A stretch of 64,000 nucleotides of DNA from Novosphingobium sp. 32-60-15 (GTDB taxonomy: Bacteria; Pseudomonadota; Alphaproteobacteria; Sphingomonadales; Sphingomonadaceae). The position numbers were made by a program, and so were the translations under genes. Shown here piece by piece: positions 1 through 9,381 of this stretch (the stretch's first letter is position 1; the number at the start of each line of letters is the position of its first letter). The stretch is taken from the NCBI RefSeq assembly GCF_002280675.1, contig NZ_NCEN01000014.1, positions 1-64,000 of the forward strand, in the 5' to 3' direction. Below the pieces are notes generated by a model, which was not told the DNA's origin, ran no database searches, and saw nothing but the letters and a program-made list of their open reading frames with translations.

Positions 1-150
1 CAGCCTTGTCTTGCCAAAGTCCTGAACGTGGATCGAACCGTCGCCCTCACGATGTTGCCACACGCGGCGGGTCAGATCGGATGTGACGCCAACGTACATT
101 CCGCCACGATAGCGGTTTGCCATGATGGTGACCCAGCCACCCTTTTCCAT
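1..150 (-). CDS. GIY-YIG domain protein (C-terminus beyond window edge)
   Basis: The first 50 residues of a minus-strand protein are visible, starting at the ATG at 150-148 and running off the left edge. They contain the signature of the GIY-YIG fold: a hydrophobic strand ending in YRGGMYVGVT, followed by a T/S-D-L-xx-R-V-WQHREG helix with the conserved arginine. Stand-alone single-domain members (UPF0213/YhbQ-like) are about 90-100 residues, so roughly half is missing. The family is nuclease-like; the cellular role of these small stand-alone members is poorly defined. The start sits at the beginning of the domain. No partner gene is visible because the downstream side is outside the window. 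Confidence 0.8.
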   Translation of the reverse strand, partial: MEKGGWVTIMANRYRGGMYVGVTSDLTRRVWQHREGDGSIHVQDFGKTRL

Positions 151-245
151 CGGACCGTCATGCCAAAGGTGAGGTTGCAAGGGAAGCCAAGCCCCGTGTC
201 AAGCACGGGGAGACGGGCAGGGTGTTGGATGATTGGCGAACCAAC

Positions 246-1166
246 CTACCCTCCGAATACCCCCTTCAACCACCGATCCACCACCGCCGTCGCCGGATAG
301 TCCGCCTCGCCCAGCTTGCGGTTGATCTCTGCGTGGCCCTTCAAGCCATCGCCCGGAAAACCTGCAACCTCAACGCCCGTCCCCGCCTTGCGCAACGCAG
401 CGGCCAGGCCTTCCGCCTGCTTCACCCCGTCCGAACGCTGCACATGCAGCAGCAGAAACTTTGGCGCATTGGGCGCAGCCGCTTGCAACGTCGGCGATAG
501 CGCGCGTTGCCGCACCGGATCGGTGCCGAATGCCTGAACATAGGTTGATTGCATGAACCGCCCGCCGTCCTGCATTTGCGCGGGCACGTCATAGGCCGCG
601 CCGTCATTGGGGATCACGCCGTCCACATCGGCGAAGGATAGCCCCGCCCCGCGCAGATAGCGCTCGTCTGTACACACCAGAGCCACCAGATGCGCGCCCG
701 CGCTGTGGCCCATCAGCACAACCCTTGTGCGGTCAATGCCCAATGCGTCCGCCTTTGCCAGCACGGCCGCCAGTGCCGAAACGACATCAGCAGCTTGCTG
801 TTCAACCGTGGCCGCTGGCACCAGCCGGTAATTGATTGATGCAAAAGCATAGCCTTGCTCTGGATAGTGCACCGGCTTGGCGCGGCCAGTTGCGCTGTCC
901 TTGCTGCCGCGCTTCCATCCGCCGCCGTGGACATAGAGCACCAGCGGCGCTTTTCCGGCCCATGCCTTGGGCAGCCACAAATCCAGTACTTGCAGCGGGT
1001 CCTTGCCATAAGCGATTGTCTGTGCGCCCAAAACGCGGCCCTGCCCCGCCTTTTGCTCCATCCGCTGCGCACGCCGTTCGCGCAAACGCTCACCCATTTG
1101 CGCCTGAGCCACACTGGCCGAAACAACCGCCACACCCAGCGCGCCTGCAATCCAGAATTTCCGCAT
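246..1166 (-). CDS. Secreted alpha/beta-hydrolase (esterase/lipase, HSL-like)
   Basis: This 306-residue protein begins with a cleavable signal peptide (MRKFWIAGALGVAVVSASVAQAQ), so it is probably periplasmic. The oxyanion-hole motif HGGGW and the nucleophile elbow GHSAGAH identify an alpha/beta hydrolase close to the BD-FAE/hormone-sensitive-lipase esterases. An Asp in the second half and a His near the C-terminus (GHAEIN) are candidates for the rest of the triad. Substrate cannot be read from sequence; a short-chain or aryl ester is likely for the family. It is transcribed away from purA and appears monocistronic. Confidence 0.85.
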   Translation of the reverse strand: MRKFWIAGALGVAVVSASVAQAQMGERLRERRAQRMEQKAGQGRVLGAQTIAYGKDPLQVLDLWLPKAWAGKAPLVLYVHGGGWKRGSKDSATGRAKPVHYPEQGYAFASINYRLVPAATVEQQAADVVSALAAVLAKADALGIDRTRVVLMGHSAGAHLVALVCTDERYLRGAGLSFADVDGVIPNDGAAYDVPAQMQDGGRFMQSTYVQAFGTDPVRQRALSPTLQAAAPNAPKFLLLHVQRSDGVKQAEGLAAALRKAGTGVEVAGFPGDGLKGHAEINRKLGEADYPATAVVDRWLKGVFGG

Positions 1167-1360
1167 GATCGATTCCCTCGCCGTCCCTGACTTTGCGAAA
1201 GTTGCGCCTTGTCCGGTTTACGCCCGATGAATTGCTTTGCGCGGTGTCACACCCTTGACTTGGAGAGCCTTTCGCCCCTAACGCGCCCTCCGAAATCAGG
1301 GTGCCTGCCGCCCGTCTGAATCATCCATTCCGCCGAGTCCTGTCGAAGGGCGTTTTTGGA

Positions 1361-1379
1361 TCCACCTTGGCAGGGTGGA
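1361..1379 (+). promoter_or_regulatory. Small hairpin overlapping the purA ribosome-binding site
   Basis: TCCACC at 1361-1366 can pair with GGTGGA at 1374-1379 over a 7-nt loop. The right arm overlaps the first bases of the strong Shine-Dalgarno run GGAGGAG (1377-1383) that lies 7 nt before the purA ATG. If the helix forms in the mRNA it would partly hide the ribosome site. A six-pair stem may be coincidental. The rest of the 224-nt gap holds no recognisable gene. Confidence 0.3.
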
Positions 1380-1390
1380 GGAGCTTAAGC

Positions 1391-2680
1391 ATGGCCAATG
1401 TAACCGTAATCGGTGCCCAGTGGGGCGATGAAGGCAAAGGCAAGATCGTGGACTGGCTTGCCAGCCGCGCTGATGCCGTCGTGCGTTTTCAGGGCGGCCA
1501 CAACGCCGGCCACACGCTGGTGGTGGGCGAACAGGTCTATAAGCTGTCGCTTTTGCCATCGGGCATCGTCACCGGCACGCTTTCGATCATCGGCAATGGC
1601 GTGGTGCTTGATCCCTGGGCCTTGAAGGCCGAGATTGAAAAGCTGACCGCGCAAGGCGTGGAAATCAACGCCGATAACTTTGCGATTGCCGACAATTGCC
1701 CGCTGATCCTGCCGCTGCACCGCGATCTGGATGGCCTGCGTGAAACCGCCGCCGGCTCGGGCAAGATCGGCACCACGGGTCGCGGCATCGGCCCTGCTTA
1801 CGAAGACAAAGTCGGCCGCCGCGCCATCCGCGTGTGCGATCTGGCGCATCTGGACAAGATGGACGCCCAGCTTGACCGCCTGTGTGCCCATCACGATGCC
1901 CTGCGCGCGGGCTTTGGCCAACCGCCGGTTGATCGTGCGGCCCTGATCGCCGAATTGCGCGAAATCGCCCCTTACGTGCTGCAATTTGCGCAACCCGTGT
2001 GGAAGCGCCTGAACCAGGTGCGCAAGGCTGGCGCGCGCATCCTGTTTGAAGGCGCGCAGGGCGTGCTGCTTGATGTCGATCACGGCACCTACCCGTTCGT
2101 CACCTCGTCCAACACCGTATCGGGCACCGCCGCATCCGGCTCGGGCCTTGGCCCCAACGCTACCGGCTTTGTGCTGGGCATTGTGAAGGCCTACACCACC
2201 CGCGTCGGCTCCGGTCCCTTCCCCACCGAGTTGGAAGACGCGGTCGGACAGCGCCTTGGTGAACGCGGCCATGAATTTGGCACCGTGACAGGCCGCAAGC
2301 GCCGCTGCGGCTGGTTCGATGCCGTGCTAGTGCGCCAATCCTGCGCCATTTCGGGCGTTACCGGCATCGCACTGACCAAGGTTGACGTGCTGGACGGCAT
2401 GGAAAAGGTAAAGATCTGCACCGGATACCGTCTGCGCGGAAAAGTGCTTGATTACTTCCCCAGCCACGCAGCCGATCAGGCCGAGGTTGAGCCGATTTAC
2501 GAAGAAATGGACGGCTGGGAAGGCACGACGGCGGGCGCGCGCTCGTGGGCAGACCTGCCAGCCCAAGCGATCAAATATATCCAGCGCGTACAGGAATTGA
2601 TCGAGACGCCCGTCGCGCTGGTATCCACCAGCCCCGAACGTGAAGACACGATCCTCGTCCGCGATCCGTTCGTAGACTGA
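1391..2680 (+). CDS. purA: Adenylosuccinate synthetase
   Basis: PurA joins IMP and aspartate using GTP to give adenylosuccinate, the first committed step to AMP. The 429-residue protein starts [21 protein letters not shown], which carries the GDEGKGK phosphate loop at the very N-terminus, and further on has [14 protein letters not shown] and the [19 protein letters not shown] block typical of the family. The open frame extends 30 codons upstream, but the ATG at 1391 is preceded at ideal distance by GGAGGAG and begins exactly where family members begin. Length is normal. The next gene starts one base after the stop, suggesting cotranscription with the L,D-transpeptidase. Confidence 0.97.
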   Translation: MANVTVIGAQWGDEGKGKIVDWLASRADAVVRFQGGHNAGHTLVVGEQVYKLSLLPSGIVTGTLSIIGNGVVLDPWALKAEIEKLTAQGVEINADNFAIADNCPLILPLHRDLDGLRETAAGSGKIGTTGRGIGPAYEDKVGRRAIRVCDLAHLDKMDAQLDRLCAHHDALRAGFGQPPVDRAALIAELREIAPYVLQFAQPVWKRLNQVRKAGARILFEGAQGVLLDVDHGTYPFVTSSNTVSGTAASGSGLGPNATGFVLGIVKAYTTRVGSGPFPTELEDAVGQRLGERGHEFGTVTGRKRRCGWFDAVLVRQSCAISGVTGIALTKVDVLDGMEKVKICTGYRLRGKVLDYFPSHAADQAEVEPIYEEMDGWEGTTAGARSWADLPAQAIKYIQRVQELIETPVALVSTSPEREDTILVRDPFVD

Positions 2681-2681
2681 C

Positions 2682-3218
2682 ATGATCGCGCGCCGCCGTC
2701 TGCTTTTGATGGTGGGAGGCGGCGCAGCGGCGTTTCTGGCCGTGGGACTATGGCCAAAAAGTGCAGCCCCCGCGCGGGCAAGCGATGTGCGCGCTGAAGA
2801 TATTGCCAGCGTCCGCGTGGAGAAAGCCGCGCGCCGCCTTATGCTGCTGGGCCATAGTGGCGAGGCGTTGCGGACATACGATGGCATCCAGTTGGGCGAT
2901 GCACCAGTCGGGCACAAGCAGTTCGAGGGCGATGAACGCACGCCAGAGGGTCGCTATGTGATCGACTATGGCAATCCCGACAGCGCGTATCATTTGTCGC
3001 TCCATATCTCTTATCCCAACGCCCAAGACCGCGCCTTTGCCGAATCGCAGGGACGGTCACCGGGCGGCGATATCTTCATCCATGGCCAGCCAAATGCCCT
3101 GCCAATCGGGCGCATGGCCAAGGATTGGACTGATGGATGCATCGCGCTATCCAATCAGGAAATCGAAGAATTGTGGTCACTTATTGGCGATGGCACGCCC
3201 ATCGAGATCGTCAATTAA
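2682..3218 (+). CDS. L,D-transpeptidase (YkuD) family protein
   Basis: This 178-residue protein has a short charged N-terminus and a hydrophobic segment (LLLMVGGGAAAFLAVGLW) acting as signal peptide or anchor, then a YkuD catalytic domain. The active-site pattern is clear: HG at residues 134-135 and DGC with the catalytic cysteine at 153, followed by IALSNQEIEEL. YkuD enzymes make 3-3 peptidoglycan cross-links or attach proteins to peptidoglycan in the periplasm; some short members modify other envelope substrates. It lies one base downstream of purA, probably as the second gene of an operon. Confidence 0.88.
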   Translation: MIARRRLLLMVGGGAAAFLAVGLWPKSAAPARASDVRAEDIASVRVEKAARRLMLLGHSGEALRTYDGIQLGDAPVGHKQFEGDERTPEGRYVIDYGNPDSAYHLSLHISYPNAQDRAFAESQGRSPGGDIFIHGQPNALPIGRMAKDWTDGCIALSNQEIEELWSLIGDGTPIEIVN

Positions 3219-3303
3219 ACCAATATAGAAGTAACTATTCTTGACCTGATCTCACTTTGTTCCACACATGTTCACATACGTGGTGATACTTAGGAGCAAG
3301 GCG

Positions 3304-4284
3304 ATGGGGCAGGACGCAAGACAGTTCGATTACCCGGCAGATGATGTGGCACTGTTGCACCCGCTTTCGCCGCTGGCCGTCGCGATCTTTTCTGACCGCG
3401 CCTATTTGCGCACCGAAATGGCGGAAGACGCGGCGGCTGCGGGCTTGCGTGTCACCCGAACATCGGAACTGCAATCGCTGCTTGGCGAAGTGGAACAGCC
3501 GCTGGGCGATTTGGTGCTGGTCGATTGCCCGGTAATCGAAGGGGCAGAATTGGCCGCGCTTTCGCAATTGGATATGCGCGCAGCACGGTCAGGAACGCAA
3601 CTGGTTGTATCTACCAGCATCGGTTCGCTTGACGATGTGTTTGGCTGCCTTGATCAGTCTGCAGCGCAAATCCTTATCAGTCCCAGCCGCGCAGACAGGG
3701 TGGTGGCGCTGGGCCGCTTGCTCACCGCAGAAGGCGCGCGTGTGCGTGAATTGTCAGATTATGACCGCATGTCCTTGCTCCGGTTGACCGAACAGGTCTC
3801 GCAAATCGCGCAGCAGTTGGAAACGCTGTCCGGCCCTTCTGATGACGGTGCCGTTGTAAAGGCATCGGCCTTCAGCTTCGATGGCGACGGCTCGCGTGAT
3901 CTGGCAGCACCGCGGCAAAAGCGCAAAACCCGCCCTGCACTTCCCGATCCGCGCCTGGTCCGCAAGATCATCCGCCAGCGCCAATTGCGCGGTCGCTTTT
4001 TCCAAAGTGACCTGTTTGCCGATCCTGCTTGGGACATGCTGCTCGATCTCACCGCCGCGCGGGTGGAGCATAAACGGGTGTCGGTCACCTCGCTGTGCCT
4101 TGCTTCGGGCGTCCCCCCCACCACCGCGCTGCGCTGGATCAGCCAGATGACGGATATGGGCCTGTTCTGCCGTGCCGAAGATGAGGCTGACCGTCGCCGC
4201 GCTTTTGTTACCATGTCTGACAAGGCCAGTGATGCGATGGCACACTATTTCGCCGAAATTGAGGGCACTGCCGTGATAGTCTGA
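3304..4284 (+). CDS. MarR-like winged-helix transcriptional regulator
   Basis: The 326-residue protein has an N-terminal part of about 200 residues with alternating hydrophobic strands, resembling a receiver-like sensor fold without clear phospho-acceptor context, and a C-terminal winged helix. The latter shows ASGVPPTTALRWISQMTDMGLFCRAEDEADRRRAFVTMS, the recognition helix and wing of MarR-type proteins. I chose the ATG at 3304 because TAGGAGC lies just upstream; an in-frame ATG 12 codons earlier has no such site. A segment near residues 200-230 is rich in Lys/Arg and may be a linker. The target and signal are unknown, and no operator was seen. Confidence 0.75.
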   Translation: MGQDARQFDYPADDVALLHPLSPLAVAIFSDRAYLRTEMAEDAAAAGLRVTRTSELQSLLGEVEQPLGDLVLVDCPVIEGAELAALSQLDMRAARSGTQLVVSTSIGSLDDVFGCLDQSAAQILISPSRADRVVALGRLLTAEGARVRELSDYDRMSLLRLTEQVSQIAQQLETLSGPSDDGAVVKASAFSFDGDGSRDLAAPRQKRKTRPALPDPRLVRKIIRQRQLRGRFFQSDLFADPAWDMLLDLTAARVEHKRVSVTSLCLASGVPPTTALRWISQMTDMGLFCRAEDEADRRRAFVTMSDKASDAMAHYFAEIEGTAVIV

Positions 4285-4322
4285 TTTGCGTTTCCGCTAT
4301 TTCCTCTAAGGTACAGGCCCGC

Positions 4323-5864
4323 TTATCGCGGCTTCACCAGCGTATAACCCCACGTTACCGTACCATTGGCGGGGACAGTCACCTCCCAGATTGTCCGGCC
4401 ATCCTTGCGTAGCACTTTGCCCCCGGCGCGCGCAGGCTTGGCACCATTGATCTGCGTGCCAACATTGCTCGCAACCCGTGCTTCAAACTGCACCGGCACC
4501 GCGCGGGCATTGCGCGCGGTCAACCGCACCGTTTTCGCGCGTTCGGTGTTGTTGAGAGTCTCGGCCTCAAGCGTCACTTGCGTGGCATTGGCCAGCATGA
4601 TTTCCACATCCTCGCCCACCGCGCGGTCGGCAAGGCCTCCCTCACCCGATAGCACCACTGCATCGCCCTGCGGCTCGAACACCGTCACCGGCCCGCCCGG
4701 CAGCGGCAGGCCAAGGCCTTCTTCCTTGCGGTTGCGGGTGCGCAGCATCTGGCGGACGGCATCGGCGCTGTCCTCCCATACCTCGGCGCGGTAAAGCGCC
4801 TCCATCTTCACACCCTTTTTCTGCGCCAGTGCCACCTGCTTCTGCGCATTGGCCGCAACCGTCACCGGCACCGGCACGCGGTACAGCTTCAAATCGCCCA
4901 AGCCTTCCTGCTGCACTGTAACAGCCGCGTTCATCTTCATCGGCATGGCGCGGGCAGACATCATGATTTGTGCATCTGACTCCATCAATGCCGGAGAAAA
5001 AACGATTGATGGCACAGGGGCAGGTGGCGGCGCGGGCGGAGGGGCAAGTGATGATAGCGAACACTGCAACACCAAAGTCCCACGCGTTGGCACAGCGCCC
5101 CTGCTCGCATCCTCGCGGTTCACCTCGCCCGCAATCACTGCCGTTTCGGCATCGGAAAAACTGGTGGAATCACTGCTCGCCAGCGTTACCCAGGCCGATA
5201 CATCCGCCGTGCGGCCATCTGCATTCATGGTGACCACATAATTGGTCTGCCAATCAAATCCCCACGCAAGGTACGATAACGACACCGTCGCCCGATGCCC
5301 CTCAGCCGCCTCCGTCTCAATCGAAAGTGTGGGCCGCACGGACAAATCCTTGGGCGCTTCTGGATAGATCAGTTCATCCCGAAGCCCACCGCACGTGGCC
5401 ACTTCAAAACCCGCCGCCGTCTGCAAAATCGCCGCGCCATTCACGCCGGATCGGATCACCGCGCGCTCTTCGCGCACCTCGCCCGAACCCGGCAAAGTGC
5501 GGCGCAATGTCACAGGCCGCCCGAACATCCGCGCATACAGGCTGCGCGGCGATAGCAAATCGGCATCGAGGTTCTTTTCACGCACGCCCGAAGGCAGGCC
5601 AGTCACAATGGCGCTTTCAGGAAATAGCCCTGCCGCCACGCCCTCAAACCGGATCGTCGCCTTGCCCGCCGGAATATCCACCGTGCGCTTTTCGGTGATC
5701 AGCGCATAACCCTCCAACCAGTCCAGGTTCATCGCGGTATCGCTGCTGCGGTCAGGCGCGCGATAAACGCTTACTGACACGCTATCAGGCGCAGCGGATG
5801 TCACCACACCTTGCGCAAAGGCAGGCGCGCTTAACACCAGCGCAAGAAACAGCCAGCGGCGCAT
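4323..5864 (-). CDS. DUF4139 domain-containing secreted protein (second of tandem pair)
   Basis: After a signal peptide (MRRWLFLALVLSAPAFAQG) the protein carries a DUF4139 region with the characteristic TLSIETEAAEGHRATVSLSYLAWGFDWQTNYVVTMN core, and ends with an Ig-like NGTVTWGYTLVKPR tail. A Pro-rich linker (APPPAPPPAPVP) sits mid-protein. Function is unknown; relatives are called mucoidy-inhibitor MuiA-like. I prefer the ATG at 5864, just beyond the upstream stop, to the in-frame ATG at 5891 that would overlap it. The neighbouring gene is a diverged paralogue 10 nt away, so the two probably form one transcript. Confidence 0.8.
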   Translation of the reverse strand: MRRWLFLALVLSAPAFAQGVVTSAAPDSVSVSVYRAPDRSSDTAMNLDWLEGYALITEKRTVDIPAGKATIRFEGVAAGLFPESAIVTGLPSGVREKNLDADLLSPRSLYARMFGRPVTLRRTLPGSGEVREERAVIRSGVNGAAILQTAAGFEVATCGGLRDELIYPEAPKDLSVRPTLSIETEAAEGHRATVSLSYLAWGFDWQTNYVVTMNADGRTADVSAWVTLASSDSTSFSDAETAVIAGEVNREDASRGAVPTRGTLVLQCSLSSLAPPPAPPPAPVPSIVFSPALMESDAQIMMSARAMPMKMNAAVTVQQEGLGDLKLYRVPVPVTVAANAQKQVALAQKKGVKMEALYRAEVWEDSADAVRQMLRTRNRKEEGLGLPLPGGPVTVFEPQGDAVVLSGEGGLADRAVGEDVEIMLANATQVTLEAETLNNTERAKTVRLTARNARAVPVQFEARVASNVGTQINGAKPARAGGKVLRKDGRTIWEVTVPANGTVTWGYTLVKPR

Positions 5865-5874
5865 GCCCCGTGCC

Positions 5875-7335
5875 TTAGTAACGCGAGTCAAACTGGACAG
5901 TCAGCGTCGTCTCGCCATTGGCGGGAATCGGCACCGCCCACGCACGCTCATCGGCAGAGCGTTGTTCACCCTTAATGCTCTCCACCGGAACCCGCGTATC
6001 ATGCCACCAATTGTCCAACCCGCCCTGCACCACTTCCACTGTCACCGGCACGGCCTTGGCGTTGGTCACCTTGTACGTCATCGTTGTGCGCCAGAAAACC
6101 TTTTCAGTATCGACCGTCACCTCGGTTGGCGCTTTGCCCGGTGTGCTCACGCGATAGCGCACGGTGCGCTCCCATTCGCCGCTATCAATCCGGTCGCGTT
6201 TTTCCAGCACCGGCTGCACTTTCACATCGAACGCCTCGCCCGTTTTCAGCGCAAGACTTGACCCCATCGGGGTATGGCCGATGGAGTTCTCGCCAATGAA
6301 CTGCGGCTGTCCGCGCGCATCGCGCATGTAAACGCGCACCGTGCCCGCAGGCAGCGCATCGCCAAGGCCCGCCTCTTTCGATGAGGAAAACCGCAGCACC
6401 GTATCAGCGCTTTGCGGCTCGGTCTGGCTGGAAAGCCAGCCGTTGCGGAAGTGATAGGCCTTTGATGCAGGCGCGCCGGCCACATCCAGAAAGCTCACCT
6501 GCTTTTGCTGGGCATTGGCCACAGTCGTGCGGCCCGCGATGGGGTAGAGGTAGAAATCACCCAAGCTTTCGCGATTGGCGCTCTGCGTACCCATGCGGTT
6601 ACCGGGCATGACTTGGCGTCGCCCACGATAATCTTTCACGCCATCGCCCACCGATCCTGCCACCAGCAAAACCTTGGCCTTGTCGAACGTCGTGCCGCTG
6701 TTGTTGGTTAGCGTGATCCAGCCCTGCACATCGATCTTCCCCGCCGCTTCATCAAACAGCGCCACATAATCGGCCTTCCAGCCAAACCCGCGCGACAGGT
6801 AATTCAGCGATACCGGACGCGCGCCCGGGCTGGTCGTATCGAGCGTTACCGAAAGCGTTGGCCGCGCGCGCAATCCTGCTGGCAGACTGGGGAACACCAC
6901 CCGCGCGGCATAAGTGTTCAGCACTTCGATCCGGTCACCAATGCGCACCACGGTGCCGCCATTGTTGGCAAGGATCGTGGCTGTCTCTCGCGTTTCGGCG
7001 CCGGTGGCCGGATTGGTGCGCACCAGCGTCACCACCTGCCCTACCGCCTTGTCCATCAGCTTGTCGGGCGTCAGCAGATCATAATCGAAGTTCTGCTCGA
7101 CAATGCCGGTGCCACCCGCATTCAGCGTTACCGTTTCCGGCCGGATCGCAGCGGACACATCGGGAAATTCCTGCCGCGTGCGCCCCAAAGGCAAAGCCAT
7201 CTGGCGTACGTCCTGCACCAGCGCCAGATCGTTGTTGTAAATCGTCAGCGATACATCGCCCTGCGCAGATGGCGCGGTCTGCGCAAGTGCCACAACCGGC
7301 AATGCCACTGCCGCCAAATATCCAACGCCGCGCAT
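5875..7335 (-). CDS. DUF4139 domain-containing secreted protein (first of tandem pair)
   Basis: The 486-residue protein starts with a signal peptide (MRGVGYLAAVALPVVALAQ) and continues with the DUF4139 strand-rich domain: SLTIYNNDLALVQDVRQM near the start, TLSVTLDTTSPGARPVSLNYLSRGFGWKADYVALFD mid-protein, and an NGETTLTVQFDSRY end. The frame is open for another 172 codons upstream, but the ATG at 7335 has an AGAGG site and directly precedes the signal peptide, so the upstream part is spurious. It shares fold and order of motifs with the next gene, indicating an old duplication. It is transcribed divergently from the antiporter. Role unknown, probably envelope. Confidence 0.83.
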   Translation of the reverse strand: MRGVGYLAAVALPVVALAQTAPSAQGDVSLTIYNNDLALVQDVRQMALPLGRTRQEFPDVSAAIRPETVTLNAGGTGIVEQNFDYDLLTPDKLMDKAVGQVVTLVRTNPATGAETRETATILANNGGTVVRIGDRIEVLNTYAARVVFPSLPAGLRARPTLSVTLDTTSPGARPVSLNYLSRGFGWKADYVALFDEAAGKIDVQGWITLTNNSGTTFDKAKVLLVAGSVGDGVKDYRGRRQVMPGNRMGTQSANRESLGDFYLYPIAGRTTVANAQQKQVSFLDVAGAPASKAYHFRNGWLSSQTEPQSADTVLRFSSSKEAGLGDALPAGTVRVYMRDARGQPQFIGENSIGHTPMGSSLALKTGEAFDVKVQPVLEKRDRIDSGEWERTVRYRVSTPGKAPTEVTVDTEKVFWRTTMTYKVTNAKAVPVTVEVVQGGLDNWWHDTRVPVESIKGEQRSADERAWAVPIPANGETTLTVQFDSRY

Positions 7336-7437
7336 AGACCTCTCCCCGTTTCCCGACAGGCTAGTGTTTTCCCGTCCGCAGATCAACGCAAGCTGAACAA
7401 GTATTGCGGCCCGGACAGATAAAGCTAGACAACAGTC

Positions 7438-9189
7438 ATGGCCGAACATGCATCCCTGCTTCACGATGGATTTCTCCTGCTCGGCTTTGCGCTTGTTTTC
7501 GTGCTGCTTTTCCGGCGGCTCGGCCTTGGCGCAACTTTGGGTTATCTGGTGACAGGCGCGGTGGTCGGCCCGCAAGTGTTGGGGCTGGTCGGCGGGGCTG
7601 AGCAAAAGCTCGTCACCGCTGAACTTGGCATCACCCTTCTGCTGTTCCTCGTCGGGCTGGAACTGAACCCGGCGCGGCTGTGGCGAATGAAGCGCGACAT
7701 TCTGGGGCTTGGCCTGCTGCAGGTAACGGCCTGCGGACTTGCGGTGGCGGCGATGGTGGGATTGACCACCGAGTTCAGCTGGGCAGCGGCTCTGGCGCTC
7801 GGCCTGCCGCTTGCGCTGTCGTCCACCGCGCAAGTCCTGCCCATGTTGCAATCATCGGGCCGCTTGCGCACCCCCTTTGGCGAACGCGCCTTTGCCATCC
7901 TGCTGTTTCAGGACCTGTCGATCATCCCGCTGATCACGATCATCGCAGCGATGAGCCGCAATCCGGCATACGCAGGCGGACCTCCGGGCTGGCTGCTGGC
8001 GCTTTATACGGTGGGCGCGCTGGTTGGCCTGATTGCTGCTGGCCGGTTCATCATTCGCCCGCTGTTCCGCCTGATCGGCAATCTGGGCGAACGCGAAATG
8101 TTCGTCGTGGCCGCGCTGTTCACGGTCATGGCATCTGCTGCGGTCATGGAAGTGCTCGGCCTATCAACCGCATTGGGCGCATTTGTCGCCGGTGTGATGC
8201 TGGCCGACAGCCCCTATCGGCACGAACTCGAAGCCGATGTCGAACCGTTCCGCTCCATTTTGCTCGGCCTGTTTTTCCTCGCCGTCGGCATGATGCTCAA
8301 TCTTCAGGCCATTGCTGACCGGCCACTCTTCGTCATCTCGATGGCCATCGGCCTGATCACGATCAAGGCCGGGATCATCTTCCTGATCGCGCTGGTATTC
8401 CGCATGCCGTGGCGTGGCGCTTTGGCGCTCGGCCTGCTGCTCAGCCAGGGTGGCGAATTCGGCTTTGTGCTGTTTGCCCAGGCCCAGCAGGCGCTGCTGA
8501 TCGCGCCGGATGCCGCCAGCCTGTTTGGCGCTGTCGTCACGCTATCAATGGCGACCACGCCGTTCCTGATGATGGCTACCAGCCGCTTCCGGCGCGAGGC
8601 CGAAGTGGTCCAAGGCACCCGCGCAGGCCCGCAAGCCGATGGTGCAAACGCGATCATCGTGGGTTTCGGGCGGTTCGGCCAGGGCGTCAGCCAGATGCTG
8701 CTTGCCAGCAATATCCCCGTTACGATGGTCGATACCGATATCGAAATGATCGACATCGCGGCCAGTTTCGGCGCGAAAGTCTATTTTGGCGATGGCACGC
8801 GGCTCGATCTGCTCAGGCAAGCGGGCGCTGGCGATGCCGAGATGATCTTCTTCTGCATCGACGGTGATCAGATCTCGCCCGAATTTGTCGAAGCGGTGCA
8901 CGAAGCTTTCCCGCAAGCAGCCATCTATGTCCGCGCATTTGACAGGCGCGCGCTGATCCGCCTGAAAACCACCCCTGCCAATGCGGTTGTGCGCGAAGTG
9001 CTGGAATCAGCTGTGCGCATGGCGCGTATCGCCTTGGGCGATGCGGGCGTTTCGGAAGAGGCGATCAACCGCTCCGAAGACATGTTCCGCGCCAATGACC
9101 GCGAACGCCTGAAGCTCCAGATCGAGGCAGGCGACGTGCGCGTGGCCCGCGACCAGATCATTACCCAGCCACAGGCCCCGCGCGTGTAG
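7438..9189 (+). CDS. Monovalent cation:proton antiporter, KefB/KefC-like with TrkA-N domain
   Basis: This 583-residue protein has about 12 membrane helices of the CPA2 Na+/H+ exchanger fold (residues 1-380), including the conserved AALFTVMASAAVMEVLGLSTALGAFVAGVMLADSPYRHELEADVEPFRSILLGLFF segment. A cytoplasmic NAD-binding TrkA-N/RCK domain follows, with AIIVGFGRFGQGVSQML and the acidic VDTD at the end of beta-2. This layout is that of K+ efflux systems KefB/KefC, which exchange K+ for H+ during electrophile or pH stress. It stands alone between divergent and convergent neighbours. A glutathione-gating role is family knowledge, not visible here. Confidence 0.9.
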   Translation: MAEHASLLHDGFLLLGFALVFVLLFRRLGLGATLGYLVTGAVVGPQVLGLVGGAEQKLVTAELGITLLLFLVGLELNPARLWRMKRDILGLGLLQVTACGLAVAAMVGLTTEFSWAAALALGLPLALSSTAQVLPMLQSSGRLRTPFGERAFAILLFQDLSIIPLITIIAAMSRNPAYAGGPPGWLLALYTVGALVGLIAAGRFIIRPLFRLIGNLGEREMFVVAALFTVMASAAVMEVLGLSTALGAFVAGVMLADSPYRHELEADVEPFRSILLGLFFLAVGMMLNLQAIADRPLFVISMAIGLITIKAGIIFLIALVFRMPWRGALALGLLLSQGGEFGFVLFAQAQQALLIAPDAASLFGAVVTLSMATTPFLMMATSRFRREAEVVQGTRAGPQADGANAIIVGFGRFGQGVSQMLLASNIPVTMVDTDIEMIDIAASFGAKVYFGDGTRLDLLRQAGAGDAEMIFFCIDGDQISPEFVEAVHEAFPQAAIYVRAFDRRALIRLKTTPANAVVREVLESAVRMARIALGDAGVSEEAINRSEDMFRANDRERLKLQIEAGDVRVARDQIITQPQAPRV

Positions 9190-9192
9190 CTC

Positions 9193-9354
9193 TTACAATT
9201 CCTTGCGCAGCATCAGCAACAACAGCGCGGCAACCAGCGACCCCGTCGCCATGATTTCAACCAGCACTTCGCCCGCATTGGGGCCTTCGAGATCAAGCTC
9301 GACGATTTCCAGCAAGGTCTTGGACGCAAATGCCACAGCGGCGCGGGTCTTCAT
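9193..9354 (-). pseudogene. Chimeric remnant: class III alcohol dehydrogenase start joined to an MFS tail
   Basis: A 53-codon frame reads as two unrelated protein pieces. The first 34 residues (MKTRAAVAFASKTLLEIVEL, then DLEGPNAGEVLVEI) are the start of S-(hydroxymethyl)glutathione/class III alcohol dehydrogenase. From about residue 34 it turns into MATGSLVAALLLLMLRKEL, which matches the last helix of the adjacent MFS transporter (IMAMGSVVSLALFLMLPER) at about 11 of 16 positions. No Shine-Dalgarno site precedes the ATG. The fusion point falls where both proteins read roughly I-x-A-x-G, suggesting a deletion between short matches. It is probably not functional. Confidence 0.7.
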
Positions 9355-9381
9355 GCGGTAACGGCATCTGATGAAGTGATC

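Noticed and set aside
1301..1390. 30-codon N-terminal extension of PurA
   Set aside because: The ATG at 1391 has the strong ribosome site and matches family N-termini.
7336..7851. 172-codon upstream extension of the first DUF4139 gene
   Set aside because: It runs antisense through the antiporter gene; the signal peptide and ribosome site begin at 7335.
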